From Kitasatospora terrestris (GTDB lineage Bacteria > Actinomycetota > Actinomycetes > Streptomycetales > Streptomycetaceae): a stretch of DNA of 64,000 nt. The stretch is from NCBI RefSeq assembly GCF_039542905.1, contig NZ_BAABIS010000001.1:2108001-2172000 (forward strand), given 5' to 3'. The notes beneath the pieces were generated by a model. It was not told the origin of the DNA. It saw only the letters and a program-made list of their open reading frames with translations, and did no database searches. Positions 23,746 through 31,923 of the stretch are shown here, one piece after another. Position 1 is the stretch's first letter. Each line of letters opens with the position of its first letter. Position numbers and translations under genes: made by a program.

Positions 23746-24000
23746 ATGACGCTGAACATCCGTTTTGTCGCGATTGCCGCACTGGGTTCGCTGCTCGTGG
23801 CGGGCGTCGCCACCGCCGCCGAGCTGAACGGGGCCGACCGGCCCGCGGTCGTCGTCACGGCGGACGGCACCACCGCCGGCGGACCGGTCGAGGCCGGGGC
23901 CCTGCCCAACGGCCCGCTGCCCGGCACCGGCACCCCGGCCAACGTCGAGGCCTCCCCCTCGCCCTCCGTCAGCCACCAGGACACCTGGGGCTGGGGCTGA
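23746..24000 (+). CDS. Small secreted protein
   Basis: 84 residues from ATG 23746. A Sec signal peptide is clear: MTLNIRFVAIAALGSLLVAG followed by VATAAELNGADRP, with AxA-type cleavage near residue 25-27. The mature part is about 57 residues, Pro/Gly/Thr-rich (LPNGPLPGTGTPANVEASPS) and ends DTWGWG. No cysteine and no family recognised. It lies 52 bp before a LuxR-type response regulator in the same direction and may be co-transcribed. Confidence 0.6.
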   Translation: MTLNIRFVAIAALGSLLVAGVATAAELNGADRPAVVVTADGTTAGGPVEAGALPNGPLPGTGTPANVEASPSPSVSHQDTWGWG

Positions 24001-24052
24001 CCGGACCTCTCCGGCCAGCGCACCCGACCCGCCGAGATCCCGAGGTAGCCGG

Positions 24053-24748
24053 ATGACCACAGCACTGGAGCGCCCGCTCGACCGGGCCGCCCCGTTCCAC
24101 CCCGTCCGCAGCGTGCCGGCGGCGGCCGACCGCGGCACCACCGGGGTGCTGCTCGCCGACGGACAGCACCTGTTCCGCTCCGGGCTGGGCGCCCTGCTCG
24201 ACCGGGAGGACGACCTCTCCGTGGTCGCCGAGGCGGTCTGCGGCGAGGACGCCGCCGCCGAGGCCGCCCGGACCCGGCCCGCCGTGGCGGTGCTCGACCT
24301 GGACGTCCCCGGGCCGGGCGGGCCGGCCACCGCCGCGATGATCCGCGCGGCGGCCCCGACCACCGCGGTGCTCCTGCTGGCGCCCGCCGTGCGCCGCACC
24401 GACGAGCTGCAGCGGGCCCTGGCCGACGGCGTCGCCGGGGTCCTGCTGAAGGACGTGCCGGCCGGGGCGCTGATCTCCGCCGTCCGGGAACTGGCCCGCG
24501 GCGGCCGGGTGTACGACCCCCGGCTGGTGCTGGACGTGGTCCGCACCGACCGGCAGACGCCGCTCAGCCGCCGCGAGTTGGCGGTGCTCTCCGAAATAGC
24601 GGACGGCGCGACCATCCGCGAGGCGGCGGCCGCGCTGTCGCTCTCCCCGGGGACGGTGCGCAACTACGTCTCCGCGGCGATCGCCAAGACCCGGGCGCGC
24701 AACCGCTGCGACGCGATCAGGATCGCCCGCGAGTGCGGGTGGCTGTGA
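24053..24748 (+). CDS. NarL/LuxR-type response regulator
   Basis: 231 residues. Receiver domain: TTGVLLADGQHLFRSGLGAL with one acidic residue (D) at the start, phospho-acceptor in VAVLDLDVPGPGG (about residue 80), and lysine in VLLKDVP. C-terminal LuxR HTH: LSRRELAVLSEIADGATIRE, ALSLSPGTVRNYVSAAIAKT. The usual paired DD at the acidic pocket is AD here, so phosphorylation may be altered. ATG 24053 follows GAGGTAGCCGG. No histidine kinase is adjacent. It converges on the RiPP operon and could regulate it, but nothing in the sequence proves this. Confidence 0.85.
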   Translation: MTTALERPLDRAAPFHPVRSVPAAADRGTTGVLLADGQHLFRSGLGALLDREDDLSVVAEAVCGEDAAAEAARTRPAVAVLDLDVPGPGGPATAAMIRAAAPTTAVLLLAPAVRRTDELQRALADGVAGVLLKDVPAGALISAVRELARGGRVYDPRLVLDVVRTDRQTPLSRRELAVLSEIADGATIREAAAALSLSPGTVRNYVSAAIAKTRARNRCDAIRIARECGWL

Positions 24749-24763
24749 GGCCGGGCCGTCCCC

Positions 24764-24803
24764 CCGGTACCCCGTCCGCCTGCGGCGCGCGACGGGGCAC
24801 CGG
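24764..24803. terminator. Hairpin between response regulator and RiPP operon
   Basis: CCGGTACCCCGTC (24764-24776), 14-nt loop, GACGGGGCACCGG (24791-24803): 13 bp with one G-U type mismatch. It lies between convergent genes ending at 24748 and 24809 and would serve both. Confidence 0.65.
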
Positions 24804-24808
24804 CGCGT

Positions 24809-26302
24809 TCACCCCTCCCTGGCCTCGGTGACGATGTCGGCGAAGCCGGTGGCGGTCCGCGGCACGTCGGCCGGACGGCTGCCGATCAGGAACTCGCCGA
24901 CCGAGGACTCCGCCGTCCAGTCCAGGCCGAGCGCCCGGGCCGCCGCGTCGGTGTCGCCCGAGCCGAGGCCGCACGGTGCCAGGCCCATCGCGGTCGCCAC
25001 CAGGTACAGCGTCTGGTAGAGCACGCCGACGTGCTTGAGCGTCAGCGCGTACGCGATCTGGCTGTACTTCCAGGACAGCCGGCCGAACCGGGTGGTGACG
25101 GTGAGCAGCACCTGCGGGTCGACGGTGCACGCGGTGGCCCGCCAGGCGGCGGTCATCAGCTCGTGGTACGCCTGCTTCTCGCCCGGGTGGTGGAAGACCC
25201 GGTGGCGCAGCCGGTGCGCGGCGGCGTCGTACCGGTAGACGCCCGGCTCCAGGCCGACGCAGTTCACCACCGAGAGGTAGATCTCCAGTTCGCCGGTGGC
25301 GCCGCCGGCCGGGTACGGGCGGTCCACGCCGTCGTAGCCGTGCGGGTCGGCCGGGTCGCCGGGGATGATCCGGCGCACCCGGGCCACCCGGTACAGCAGT
25401 TCGCCGAGCTGCTCCAGGGTGACCGGGGTGTCGGCGTACTGGCGCACCGAGCGGCGGCCCTCCAGCACCTCGCTGAGCGCGGGGTCGCGGGCGACCACCG
25501 TGTCCCACTCGGGGACCGGCAGATCGATGCCGGGCCCCTCTTCGCGCGCTCCGGCCCCGGAGACCGCGGGCAGCTGGTCGATGTCCTGGTGGGCGAAGAC
25601 GCCACCGGTCGGGTAGTCGTGCCGGCCGGGGCGGCTGCGGGCGTGGAACAGCAGGTCGTGGAAGTCCCACAGCGGCGCCTCGGAGCCGCTGCCGGCGTCC
25701 AGGAAGCCGCCGCCGGCCAGCAGTCCGGCCAGTGCCTCGCCCTCCTCGGCGGACAGCCCCGCCATCGCCGCCGCCTCGGCCACCGGCCGGGCGGTGGTCA
25801 GTGCGGCGACGAACGCGCCGGCGGCGGGCTGGTGCAGGGTGAGCCGGAACGGCGCCATCGGCGACTCCAGCACGCACGCCTCGCCGTGGCCGTCGGGCAG
25901 CCGGCGCAGGTAGGCGAAGCGGGAGAGCACCGCGGCCCCGCCGACCCGGGCGAAGCCGGGCAGCGCGGCCGACCGGGCGATCGGCACGGCGGTGGCCAGC
26001 GGTGCGCCGAGCAGGTCGGCGACGGTGGTGGTGACCAGGTACGGGAAGCGCTCCAGCAGCTTGAGCAGGCGCACCTGGCGGGTGGCGAGTTCGTCCAGGT
26101 CGGCGTCCTCGCGGGTGAGCGCGTCGAGCGCGGTGACGGTGGCGGCGCCGAGCGCGTGGACCCGCTGGCGTCCCCAGGGGTGGGCGAGCTCCACGTCCTC
26201 GCCCTGGGCGGTGACGTCGACCTCGGGGCGCAGCCGGAGGAGCCGGCGGAGCGGTCCGCCCCCGGTGGTCCGGGTCGGGGGCAGCTGTTCGATGACGGTC
26301 AT
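24809..26302 (-). CDS. SagB-type azoline dehydrogenase (nitroreductase family)
   Basis: 497 residues, typical for the long SagB-like form. Residues 1-240 are an N-terminal domain of the kind that precedes the oxidase in TOMM clusters. The FMN-binding nitroreductase domain is at about 260-497: RRSVRQYADTPVTLEQLGEL (about 281-300), GLEPGVYRYD, LSWKYSQIAYALTLKHVGVL, and a C-terminal AMGLAPCGLGSGDTDAAARA. Expected reaction is FMN-dependent oxidation of thiazolines or oxazolines to azoles. GGGGAGAGG precedes ATG 26302. Last gene of the RiPP operon, 60 bp after the YcaO gene. Confidence 0.88.
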   Translation of the reverse strand: MTVIEQLPPTRTTGGGPLRRLLRLRPEVDVTAQGEDVELAHPWGRQRVHALGAATVTALDALTREDADLDELATRQVRLLKLLERFPYLVTTTVADLLGAPLATAVPIARSAALPGFARVGGAAVLSRFAYLRRLPDGHGEACVLESPMAPFRLTLHQPAAGAFVAALTTARPVAEAAAMAGLSAEEGEALAGLLAGGGFLDAGSGSEAPLWDFHDLLFHARSRPGRHDYPTGGVFAHQDIDQLPAVSGAGAREEGPGIDLPVPEWDTVVARDPALSEVLEGRRSVRQYADTPVTLEQLGELLYRVARVRRIIPGDPADPHGYDGVDRPYPAGGATGELEIYLSVVNCVGLEPGVYRYDAAAHRLRHRVFHHPGEKQAYHELMTAAWRATACTVDPQVLLTVTTRFGRLSWKYSQIAYALTLKHVGVLYQTLYLVATAMGLAPCGLGSGDTDAAARALGLDWTAESSVGEFLIGSRPADVPRTATGFADIVTEAREG

Positions 26303-26362
26303 GGGTACCTCTCCCCAGATGGGCGGGCGCCGGGCCCGTCGGCCCGGCGGCTCCGCACGGCG

Positions 26363-28633
26363 TCAGATGAAGATCGGGATCGGGTTGAGCTCGCTCTCCG
26401 GGGTCGGCTCCTTCAGCCAGCCCAGCTCCACCGGCACGTCGTAGAGGCGGCCGGGGGCGTAGCGGGCCCAGAAGTGCCGCATGCCGGGGACGATCACCCG
26501 GGCGACCGGCAGGCCCACGTCCGGGCGGGTCTGGTCGAGGACCAGGAACTCCATGCCGCGGTCCTCGACCAGCCGCTGGGCGAGCGCCAGGTCGTCGGCG
26601 AGGTCGGCGCCGGCCAGCACGGGCCAGCGGCCGGGGCCGGAGGCGGGGGCGGCCGGGTCGGGCAGCAGGTACGGCTGGTTGGCCACGGTGGCCGTGGTCC
26701 ACCAGGCCTTCTGCTCGTGGTCGGCGCCGGCGTAGGTGACCCGGCCCTCGGCGTCCCCGGCGACCGGGCCGAGGAACTGGTTCATCTCGGTGAGGGCGCG
26801 GGTGAGCGCGATGTGCGGGTCCAGGTGGGCGCCGAAGGCGATCAGCACGTCCTCGCCCCCGGCCGATCCGGATGCCCTGTCGGTGCGGCGGGAGAACGCG
26901 CCGACCACCGGGACGCCGAAGTCCGAGGTCAGGTCGAGCGCCCAGATCTCGCGGCGCAGCCCGCGGTACACGTCCCGCAGGGTGTCGATGTAGGGGTCGC
27001 CGAAGGCGTCCAGGTCGATCGCGGGGCGCTGGACCCGGTTGTACCACCACAGGGCGACCGAGTCGCGCTCCACCAGCTCCAGGAAGCCCTGCAGGGCGGC
27101 GTCCTCGAAGGAGGTGCCGGCGGCGCAGCCGTTGGAGTCGCCGGCCGCGTAGAAGCCGTTGCGGTGCCGGTAGCCGTAGTACATCGACATGGTGGGCAGC
27201 CAGCGGGTGGTCTGCGCGGTCAGCGACCAGGCCGGGGACCACTCGATCGCCTCGTCCTCGCGGAAGCGCTCGGGGACGATGTTGAACATCGACTGCTTGA
27301 CGTTCCAGCGCTGCCGCTCGGCGTACTGGCGGTCGCTGTACAGCAGGGTGCGGGAGGGGTGGATCGCGGCGTCGCCGAGTTCGGCGAAGCGGGCGAGCCG
27401 GCGGGCCTCGTCGCCCTGGAAGACGCCGGAGTAGCGCTCCATCGCCTCACCGAGCGCGCTGGCCCGGGCCTGGACGTCGGTGCGGCCCTTGCCGCAGCTC
27501 ACCGAGCGCAGGCCGGTGCGCAGTTGACGCAGGTCGCCGCTCTGCCGGGAGAGGTTCTGCCCGGAGACGTAGACCTTCAGCCCGGTGGGCGTCCGGGCGG
27601 CCGGGACCAGGGTGGTGACCACGCCGGTGATCGGGCTGAGCTGCGGGCGGTAGGTGTCCAGCATCTCCTCGGGCGTGGTGGAGCGGTGGCCGCCGTCGGC
27701 GGTGAACGCCTTGGGCCGGCTCTCGAAGCGCACCGGCTTCAGCTGGCGCTCCGTCACCATCCGGCCGTCACCGCAGCTCTCGCACTGCGGGCGGCGGACC
27801 AGGCGGTGCCGCTCGGTCTCCAGCAGGACGGTGTCCAGGGTGAGCACCACGGGTTCGGCGGGCCGGGCGCCGGCCAGCCACTTGGCGGTCTCCAGGGCGG
27901 CCAGCTGGGTGCCGAGGGCCAGGGTGGCGGGCAGGTGCGCGCCGGCGGTCGGGATCGGCTCGTCCTGGCCGAGCCGGTGCTGCAGGTAGCTGAGCGACTG
28001 GCGGTTGGCGGAGAGCCGGTGCGCCAGGCACTCCCAGCAGCCGGTGGCGCCCTCCTCCCCGTCGGCGCCGGGGACGAACACCGGACCGGTCCAGACGATC
28101 GAGCCGACCGGGCGGACGATCAGCCAGGGCCGGCCGTCGGCCAGCGCGGCGCGGTTGCGCTCGGCGAGCCCGGGGTGCAGGTAGTCCGCGGTGAGGGCGA
28201 CGGTGAACGGCGCGTCCTCGTCGACCGCGACCCCGGCGGCCTCCAGCGCGGCGAGGAAGGGCTCGACGTCGAGGTCGCCGTACACCTCGACCCGGACCCG
28301 GGCGGTGCGCAGCGCGGCCATCGCGGCGTCGCCGTCCAGCCCGGCCATCTCGAAGAAGGCGGCGCCGGGCCGGTCGGTGGCCGGGTCGGCGGGGGCGACG
28401 AAGCCGCCGGCCCGCAGCTTGCCGACCGCTCCGTCGACCCGCTCGGCGGGGACGGTGCCGTGCAGCGCGGCGCCGATCTGCTCGGCGGTGCGGGTGCCGT
28501 CCAGCAGCGGGGCGAGGGCCTGAGCGAGGTTGCCGTCGACCACCGAGACGCCGCGTTCGGAGACCAGGTAGACGGCTTCGCCGTCGACGACGTACGGGGT
28601 GTAGTGGCGTTTGAAGCCGATGAGTTCGGACAT
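26363..28633 (-). CDS. RRE-ThiF-YcaO fused azoline cyclodehydratase
   Basis: 756 residues. Residues 1-80 form a PqqD-like leader-recognition element (YVVDGEAVYLVSERGVSVVD, LLDGTRTAEQIGAALHG). Residues about 90-300 are an E1/ThiF-like part with a four-cysteine zinc site: C199-x2-C202 and C284-x2-C287. The YcaO domain follows: ATP motif SVSCGKGRTDVQARASALGE (about 377-396), EAMERYSGVF, ALQGFLELVERDSVALWWYN. The C-terminus NPIPIFI is a variant of the PxPxP tail. It would turn Cys, and perhaps Ser/Thr, of the precursor into azolines using ATP. AAGGAGGAG precedes ATG 28633. Confidence 0.92.
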   Translation of the reverse strand: MSELIGFKRHYTPYVVDGEAVYLVSERGVSVVDGNLAQALAPLLDGTRTAEQIGAALHGTVPAERVDGAVGKLRAGGFVAPADPATDRPGAAFFEMAGLDGDAAMAALRTARVRVEVYGDLDVEPFLAALEAAGVAVDEDAPFTVALTADYLHPGLAERNRAALADGRPWLIVRPVGSIVWTGPVFVPGADGEEGATGCWECLAHRLSANRQSLSYLQHRLGQDEPIPTAGAHLPATLALGTQLAALETAKWLAGARPAEPVVLTLDTVLLETERHRLVRRPQCESCGDGRMVTERQLKPVRFESRPKAFTADGGHRSTTPEEMLDTYRPQLSPITGVVTTLVPAARTPTGLKVYVSGQNLSRQSGDLRQLRTGLRSVSCGKGRTDVQARASALGEAMERYSGVFQGDEARRLARFAELGDAAIHPSRTLLYSDRQYAERQRWNVKQSMFNIVPERFREDEAIEWSPAWSLTAQTTRWLPTMSMYYGYRHRNGFYAAGDSNGCAAGTSFEDAALQGFLELVERDSVALWWYNRVQRPAIDLDAFGDPYIDTLRDVYRGLRREIWALDLTSDFGVPVVGAFSRRTDRASGSAGGEDVLIAFGAHLDPHIALTRALTEMNQFLGPVAGDAEGRVTYAGADHEQKAWWTTATVANQPYLLPDPAAPASGPGRWPVLAGADLADDLALAQRLVEDRGMEFLVLDQTRPDVGLPVARVIVPGMRHFWARYAPGRLYDVPVELGWLKEPTPESELNPIPIFI

Positions 28634-28667
28634 GGCGGGTCACTCCTCCTTACGGGTCCGGGTGCGC

Positions 28668-31600
28668 TCAGCGCAGGGTGGCCAGCGGGGCGGCGGCCGG
28701 GTCGTACAGGCGCAGCAGCAGCAGGCCGATGGCGACCGTGCCGTCGAGTGCGCCGAGGTTGACGGAGTCCTCGGCGGCCCGGTCCGGGAACCAGGTGCCG
28801 TAGGCCTGCCGGCGCTCCATCAGTTCGCGGACCAGCAGGCCGGCGGCCTCCCGGCCGTCGAAGAACGGGCCGGGCACCAGGGCGGTGGTGCCCTCGGGGA
28901 CGGTGTGCAGCAGGCCCGCCTCGGCGGCGGTCAGCGCCTCGCCGGCGGTGGCGACCAGGGCGCGGCCGGTCAGCGAGGCCAGTGCCGGGCCGGTGACCGG
29001 CGGGGTGAGGCTGCCCAGGTCGGCCTGGTCGACGGCGTCCGCGCCGAGCGAGACCGCGGTGTCCAGGCAGGCCAGGCGGCCGCTGCGGGTGCCGGTGGCG
29101 AAGCGGTGCGCGGCGAGCCGCTCCCGGGCGGCGGCCGGGTCGGCCAGCAGGGCGGGCGCCTCGGCCAGCGTGCGGGCCAGCGCGGCGGCGACCGAGTCGG
29201 CGCCGCCCGGCACCAGGTCGAGGAAGTCGAACTCGGGGATCCGCGCGTCGGGATCGCCCAGGTCGGCGACGGCGGTGGCGGCCAGGGTGCGGATCGCCTC
29301 GTCCGTCGGGGCGTGCCCGGCGCCGGACGCGCGGCGCAGCCGCAGCAGGTTGAGCAGCAGGCCGGCGGTGCCCAGCGGCAGGTCGGCGTGCGGCACCTTG
29401 GCCGGGCGGCCGGGCCGGTCGGAGGCCGAGCGGGCGACGGTGAGCGCGCCGGGCACCAGGGCCTGGGCGGCGCTCAGGAAGCCGGGCTCGCCGAGCAGCA
29501 GGCCGCCGCGGGCCAGGCCGTGGATCAGCGCGCCCGGTCCAGCGAAGCCGCCGGGCACCGGGGCGCCGGAGGCCAGCCGGGAGTCGCCGGCGAAGGAGAA
29601 GGCGCGCGGCTCGTCGGGGTCGACCAGGGAGGCGGCCTCGGTGAGCAGCCGGTGCGAGGCCCGGTGGAAGCGCGGTTCGCCGGTGGCGGACCAGAGTTCG
29701 GCGAACAGCAGGGCGATGCCCAGGGTGCCGGAGACCAGGTCCGGGCCGAGCACCTCGACCTGGCGCAGGCCGGTGCCCGGGTACCAGCTCTGGCCGAGCC
29801 AGCCGGTCCGGCGGCGGTCGGTCAGGATCCGGTCGCCGATCGCGGCGGCCCGCTCCAGCAGTTCGCCGGGGCCGGGCACCGCGCGGCGGCGGACCGGGGA
29901 CGGCGCCGGGCGGGACAGCTCGGTGCCCAGGCGGGCGGCGTCCACGCAGCCGGACAGCACGCCGACGTGCGCCTCCAGGTCGAAGCCCTCCAGTTCGGCG
30001 ACCCGCTGCTGCAGGCGCTTCCAGCCGGTCGACTGGAAGTGGCCGGGGATCTCCCGGCCGTCCGCGGTGAACACCGAGGACGAGGTGGTCAGCGAGCGGA
30101 AGAACGGGATGTCGAAGATCCGGAAGGAGTCCAGCTCGGAGAGGACCACCTCCAGCAGGTCGCCGCGGTCCGGGTCGCCCGCCCGGGCGACCACGGCGCC
30201 GCGCAGCGCGCCGGCGATCACCGTCTCCCGGGTGGCGCCGTCGTCCAGCGCCAGCGGGCTGGTGGAGGCCCGCAGGATCTTGTAGCCGTCCCAGGTGTGG
30301 CGCCAGATGTAGCGCACCCAGACCCCCCGGAAGCCGCTCAACGGGCCCTCGGGGTCGGCGAGTTCCTCGCGCAGCCGGTACAGCGTCCGGTGCATCTCGC
30401 GGTAGCCCTCGACCACCTGCTCGGTGTACTCCCACGGGTCGGCCGGCTCGCCGTCGGCCACCGGCCGGTACGGCGGCAGCGGCAGCGCGGGCACGCCGGG
30501 CGCGACCTCCAGGCCGCCGACCCGGGAGAGGCAGCCGATGTCCAGGGCGTCGGTCCGGCCGGCCGGGGTCCACGCCTGGAAGGCCATCGCGGTGCGGACC
30601 ACGGTGGTCTCCAGCTCGTCCAGCAGCCCGTGCTGGGCGGCGGAGAGCACCGGCGGGGCCTGGACCCGGGGGTAGAGCAGGCACTCCAGGTCGATCAGCA
30701 CCGGGTGCTCGCCGTCCGCGAGCAGGTTGTCCGCCCACAGGTCGCGGCCTTCCAGCAGCTGCACCAGGCGGATCGTCATGCCGAGGCGGGTGTAGAACCG
30801 GGCGAAGCCGGAGCGGTCCGCGCACGGGCGGCTGGGCACCAGCTCCTCCCAGCCGTAGTCGCTCTCGCAGCCGGTGTCCAGCGAGGCGCCGTGGCCGTCG
30901 TCGCCCCGGTCGCTGCGCACCAGCACGGTGCGCAGCGGCAGGTCGAGGCTCAGCTCCTTGTTGAGCCGCGCGGCCAGCGCGAGGAAGGCGGTGGCGTGCC
31001 GCATGTCCTTCGGCTTGTAGACCACGCCCTGCCCGTCGGCGAAGCGCAGCAGCGCCACCGAGCGGCCGCCGGCGTGCCGGTCGCCCGCGTCGCCCCGGAC
31101 GGAGTGCAGCGCGCCCGGGTCGGTGCCCTGCCACATCCGCCCGACCAGCAGGTGCCGGTCGGCGGCGAGCCGGGCGAACATCTCGGTGTACACGTGCTGC
31201 CACTGCAGGCAGACCGTGCCCACCAGGAACGCCAGGCCGGGCAGCCGCTCCAGCCGGGCCAGCCAGCCGTCCTGCGAGGAGTCGAGGCCGCCCTCGGCGT
31301 CCCACCCGGTGGCCCGGGGGCGGCCGGTGGAGAGCTGGAACTCGTGGCAGAAGGACAGGTTGCACGCCTCGGTGAGCCGCCCGGTCAGGGTCTTCGCCAG
31401 GTCGGCGCGGGCCTCCTCGGTGACCGGGACGCCCAGGATCCCGCCCGCGGCGCTCGGCAGCAGGGCGGCCGCGGCCCGGACGAAGCCCTCGACCAGGGCG
31501 CCGGGGCCCGGGGCCCGGTCGGTCGGCTGGGCGCGCAGGAAGACGGCCAGGGCGTGCGCCCAGGCCGGCAGCCGGGCCGGGTCGGCCAGGCGCACCCGGC

Positions 31601-31922
31601 GCAGGCCCTCGCCGAGCGGGCGCCCGGTCTCGGCCAGGTGGTCCAGCAGCACGCCCGCGGCGCGCTGCTCGCCGGCCGCCCGGCTCAGCCAGGTCTCCAC
31701 GGCGGCGGCCCGGGAGCGCCGGTCCTCCCCCGGGTCGGGTTCGAACAGCGCCTCGCCGTCCGCCCGGGCGGCGGCCCGTTCCTCGAAGGACGCGGCGGCG
31801 GACACCACGGCGCGCAGCCGCTCGTCGCCGCCTGGCACGTCGGGCAGCAGGACGGGTCCGGCGGTGCCGGTGGGGGCCGGACTCCCGGTGGTGCGGAGCC
31901 AGGTCTGCAGGTCGAGCGACAT
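28668..31922 (-). CDS. LanM-like dehydratase with degenerate cyclase domain
   Basis: 1084 residues. The N-terminal dehydratase (DUF4135) is recognisable: VVYKPKDMRHATAF (Lys303 region), EGRDLWADNLLADG and PVLIDLECLL (Asp394, Asn399, Asp411). The usual DxHxxN motif reads D-L-W-A-D-N, so His is Trp. The LanC-like half (about 700-1084) keeps the fold (GPDLVSGTLGIALLFAELWS, GFAGPGALIHGLARGGLLLG) but has neither WCHG nor CHG: the corresponding spots read LDLVPGGADS and SGRLACLDTA. It should phosphorylate and eliminate Ser/Thr to Dha/Dhb but not close lanthionine rings. Starts 1 bp after the ABC gene stop. Confidence 0.88.
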   Translation of the reverse strand: MSLDLQTWLRTTGSPAPTGTAGPVLLPDVPGGDERLRAVVSAAASFEERAAARADGEALFEPDPGEDRRSRAAAVETWLSRAAGEQRAAGVLLDHLAETGRPLGEGLRRVRLADPARLPAWAHALAVFLRAQPTDRAPGPGALVEGFVRAAAALLPSAAGGILGVPVTEEARADLAKTLTGRLTEACNLSFCHEFQLSTGRPRATGWDAEGGLDSSQDGWLARLERLPGLAFLVGTVCLQWQHVYTEMFARLAADRHLLVGRMWQGTDPGALHSVRGDAGDRHAGGRSVALLRFADGQGVVYKPKDMRHATAFLALAARLNKELSLDLPLRTVLVRSDRGDDGHGASLDTGCESDYGWEELVPSRPCADRSGFARFYTRLGMTIRLVQLLEGRDLWADNLLADGEHPVLIDLECLLYPRVQAPPVLSAAQHGLLDELETTVVRTAMAFQAWTPAGRTDALDIGCLSRVGGLEVAPGVPALPLPPYRPVADGEPADPWEYTEQVVEGYREMHRTLYRLREELADPEGPLSGFRGVWVRYIWRHTWDGYKILRASTSPLALDDGATRETVIAGALRGAVVARAGDPDRGDLLEVVLSELDSFRIFDIPFFRSLTTSSSVFTADGREIPGHFQSTGWKRLQQRVAELEGFDLEAHVGVLSGCVDAARLGTELSRPAPSPVRRRAVPGPGELLERAAAIGDRILTDRRRTGWLGQSWYPGTGLRQVEVLGPDLVSGTLGIALLFAELWSATGEPRFHRASHRLLTEAASLVDPDEPRAFSFAGDSRLASGAPVPGGFAGPGALIHGLARGGLLLGEPGFLSAAQALVPGALTVARSASDRPGRPAKVPHADLPLGTAGLLLNLLRLRRASGAGHAPTDEAIRTLAATAVADLGDPDARIPEFDFLDLVPGGADSVAAALARTLAEAPALLADPAAARERLAAHRFATGTRSGRLACLDTAVSLGADAVDQADLGSLTPPVTGPALASLTGRALVATAGEALTAAEAGLLHTVPEGTTALVPGPFFDGREAAGLLVRELMERRQAYGTWFPDRAAEDSVNLGALDGTVAIGLLLLRLYDPAAAPLATLR

Positions 31923-31923
31923 C

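Noticed and set aside
24053..24748. Response regulator as proven regulator of the RiPP operon
   Set aside because: It is only adjacent and convergent; no sequence evidence links it to the 39.3 kb promoter.
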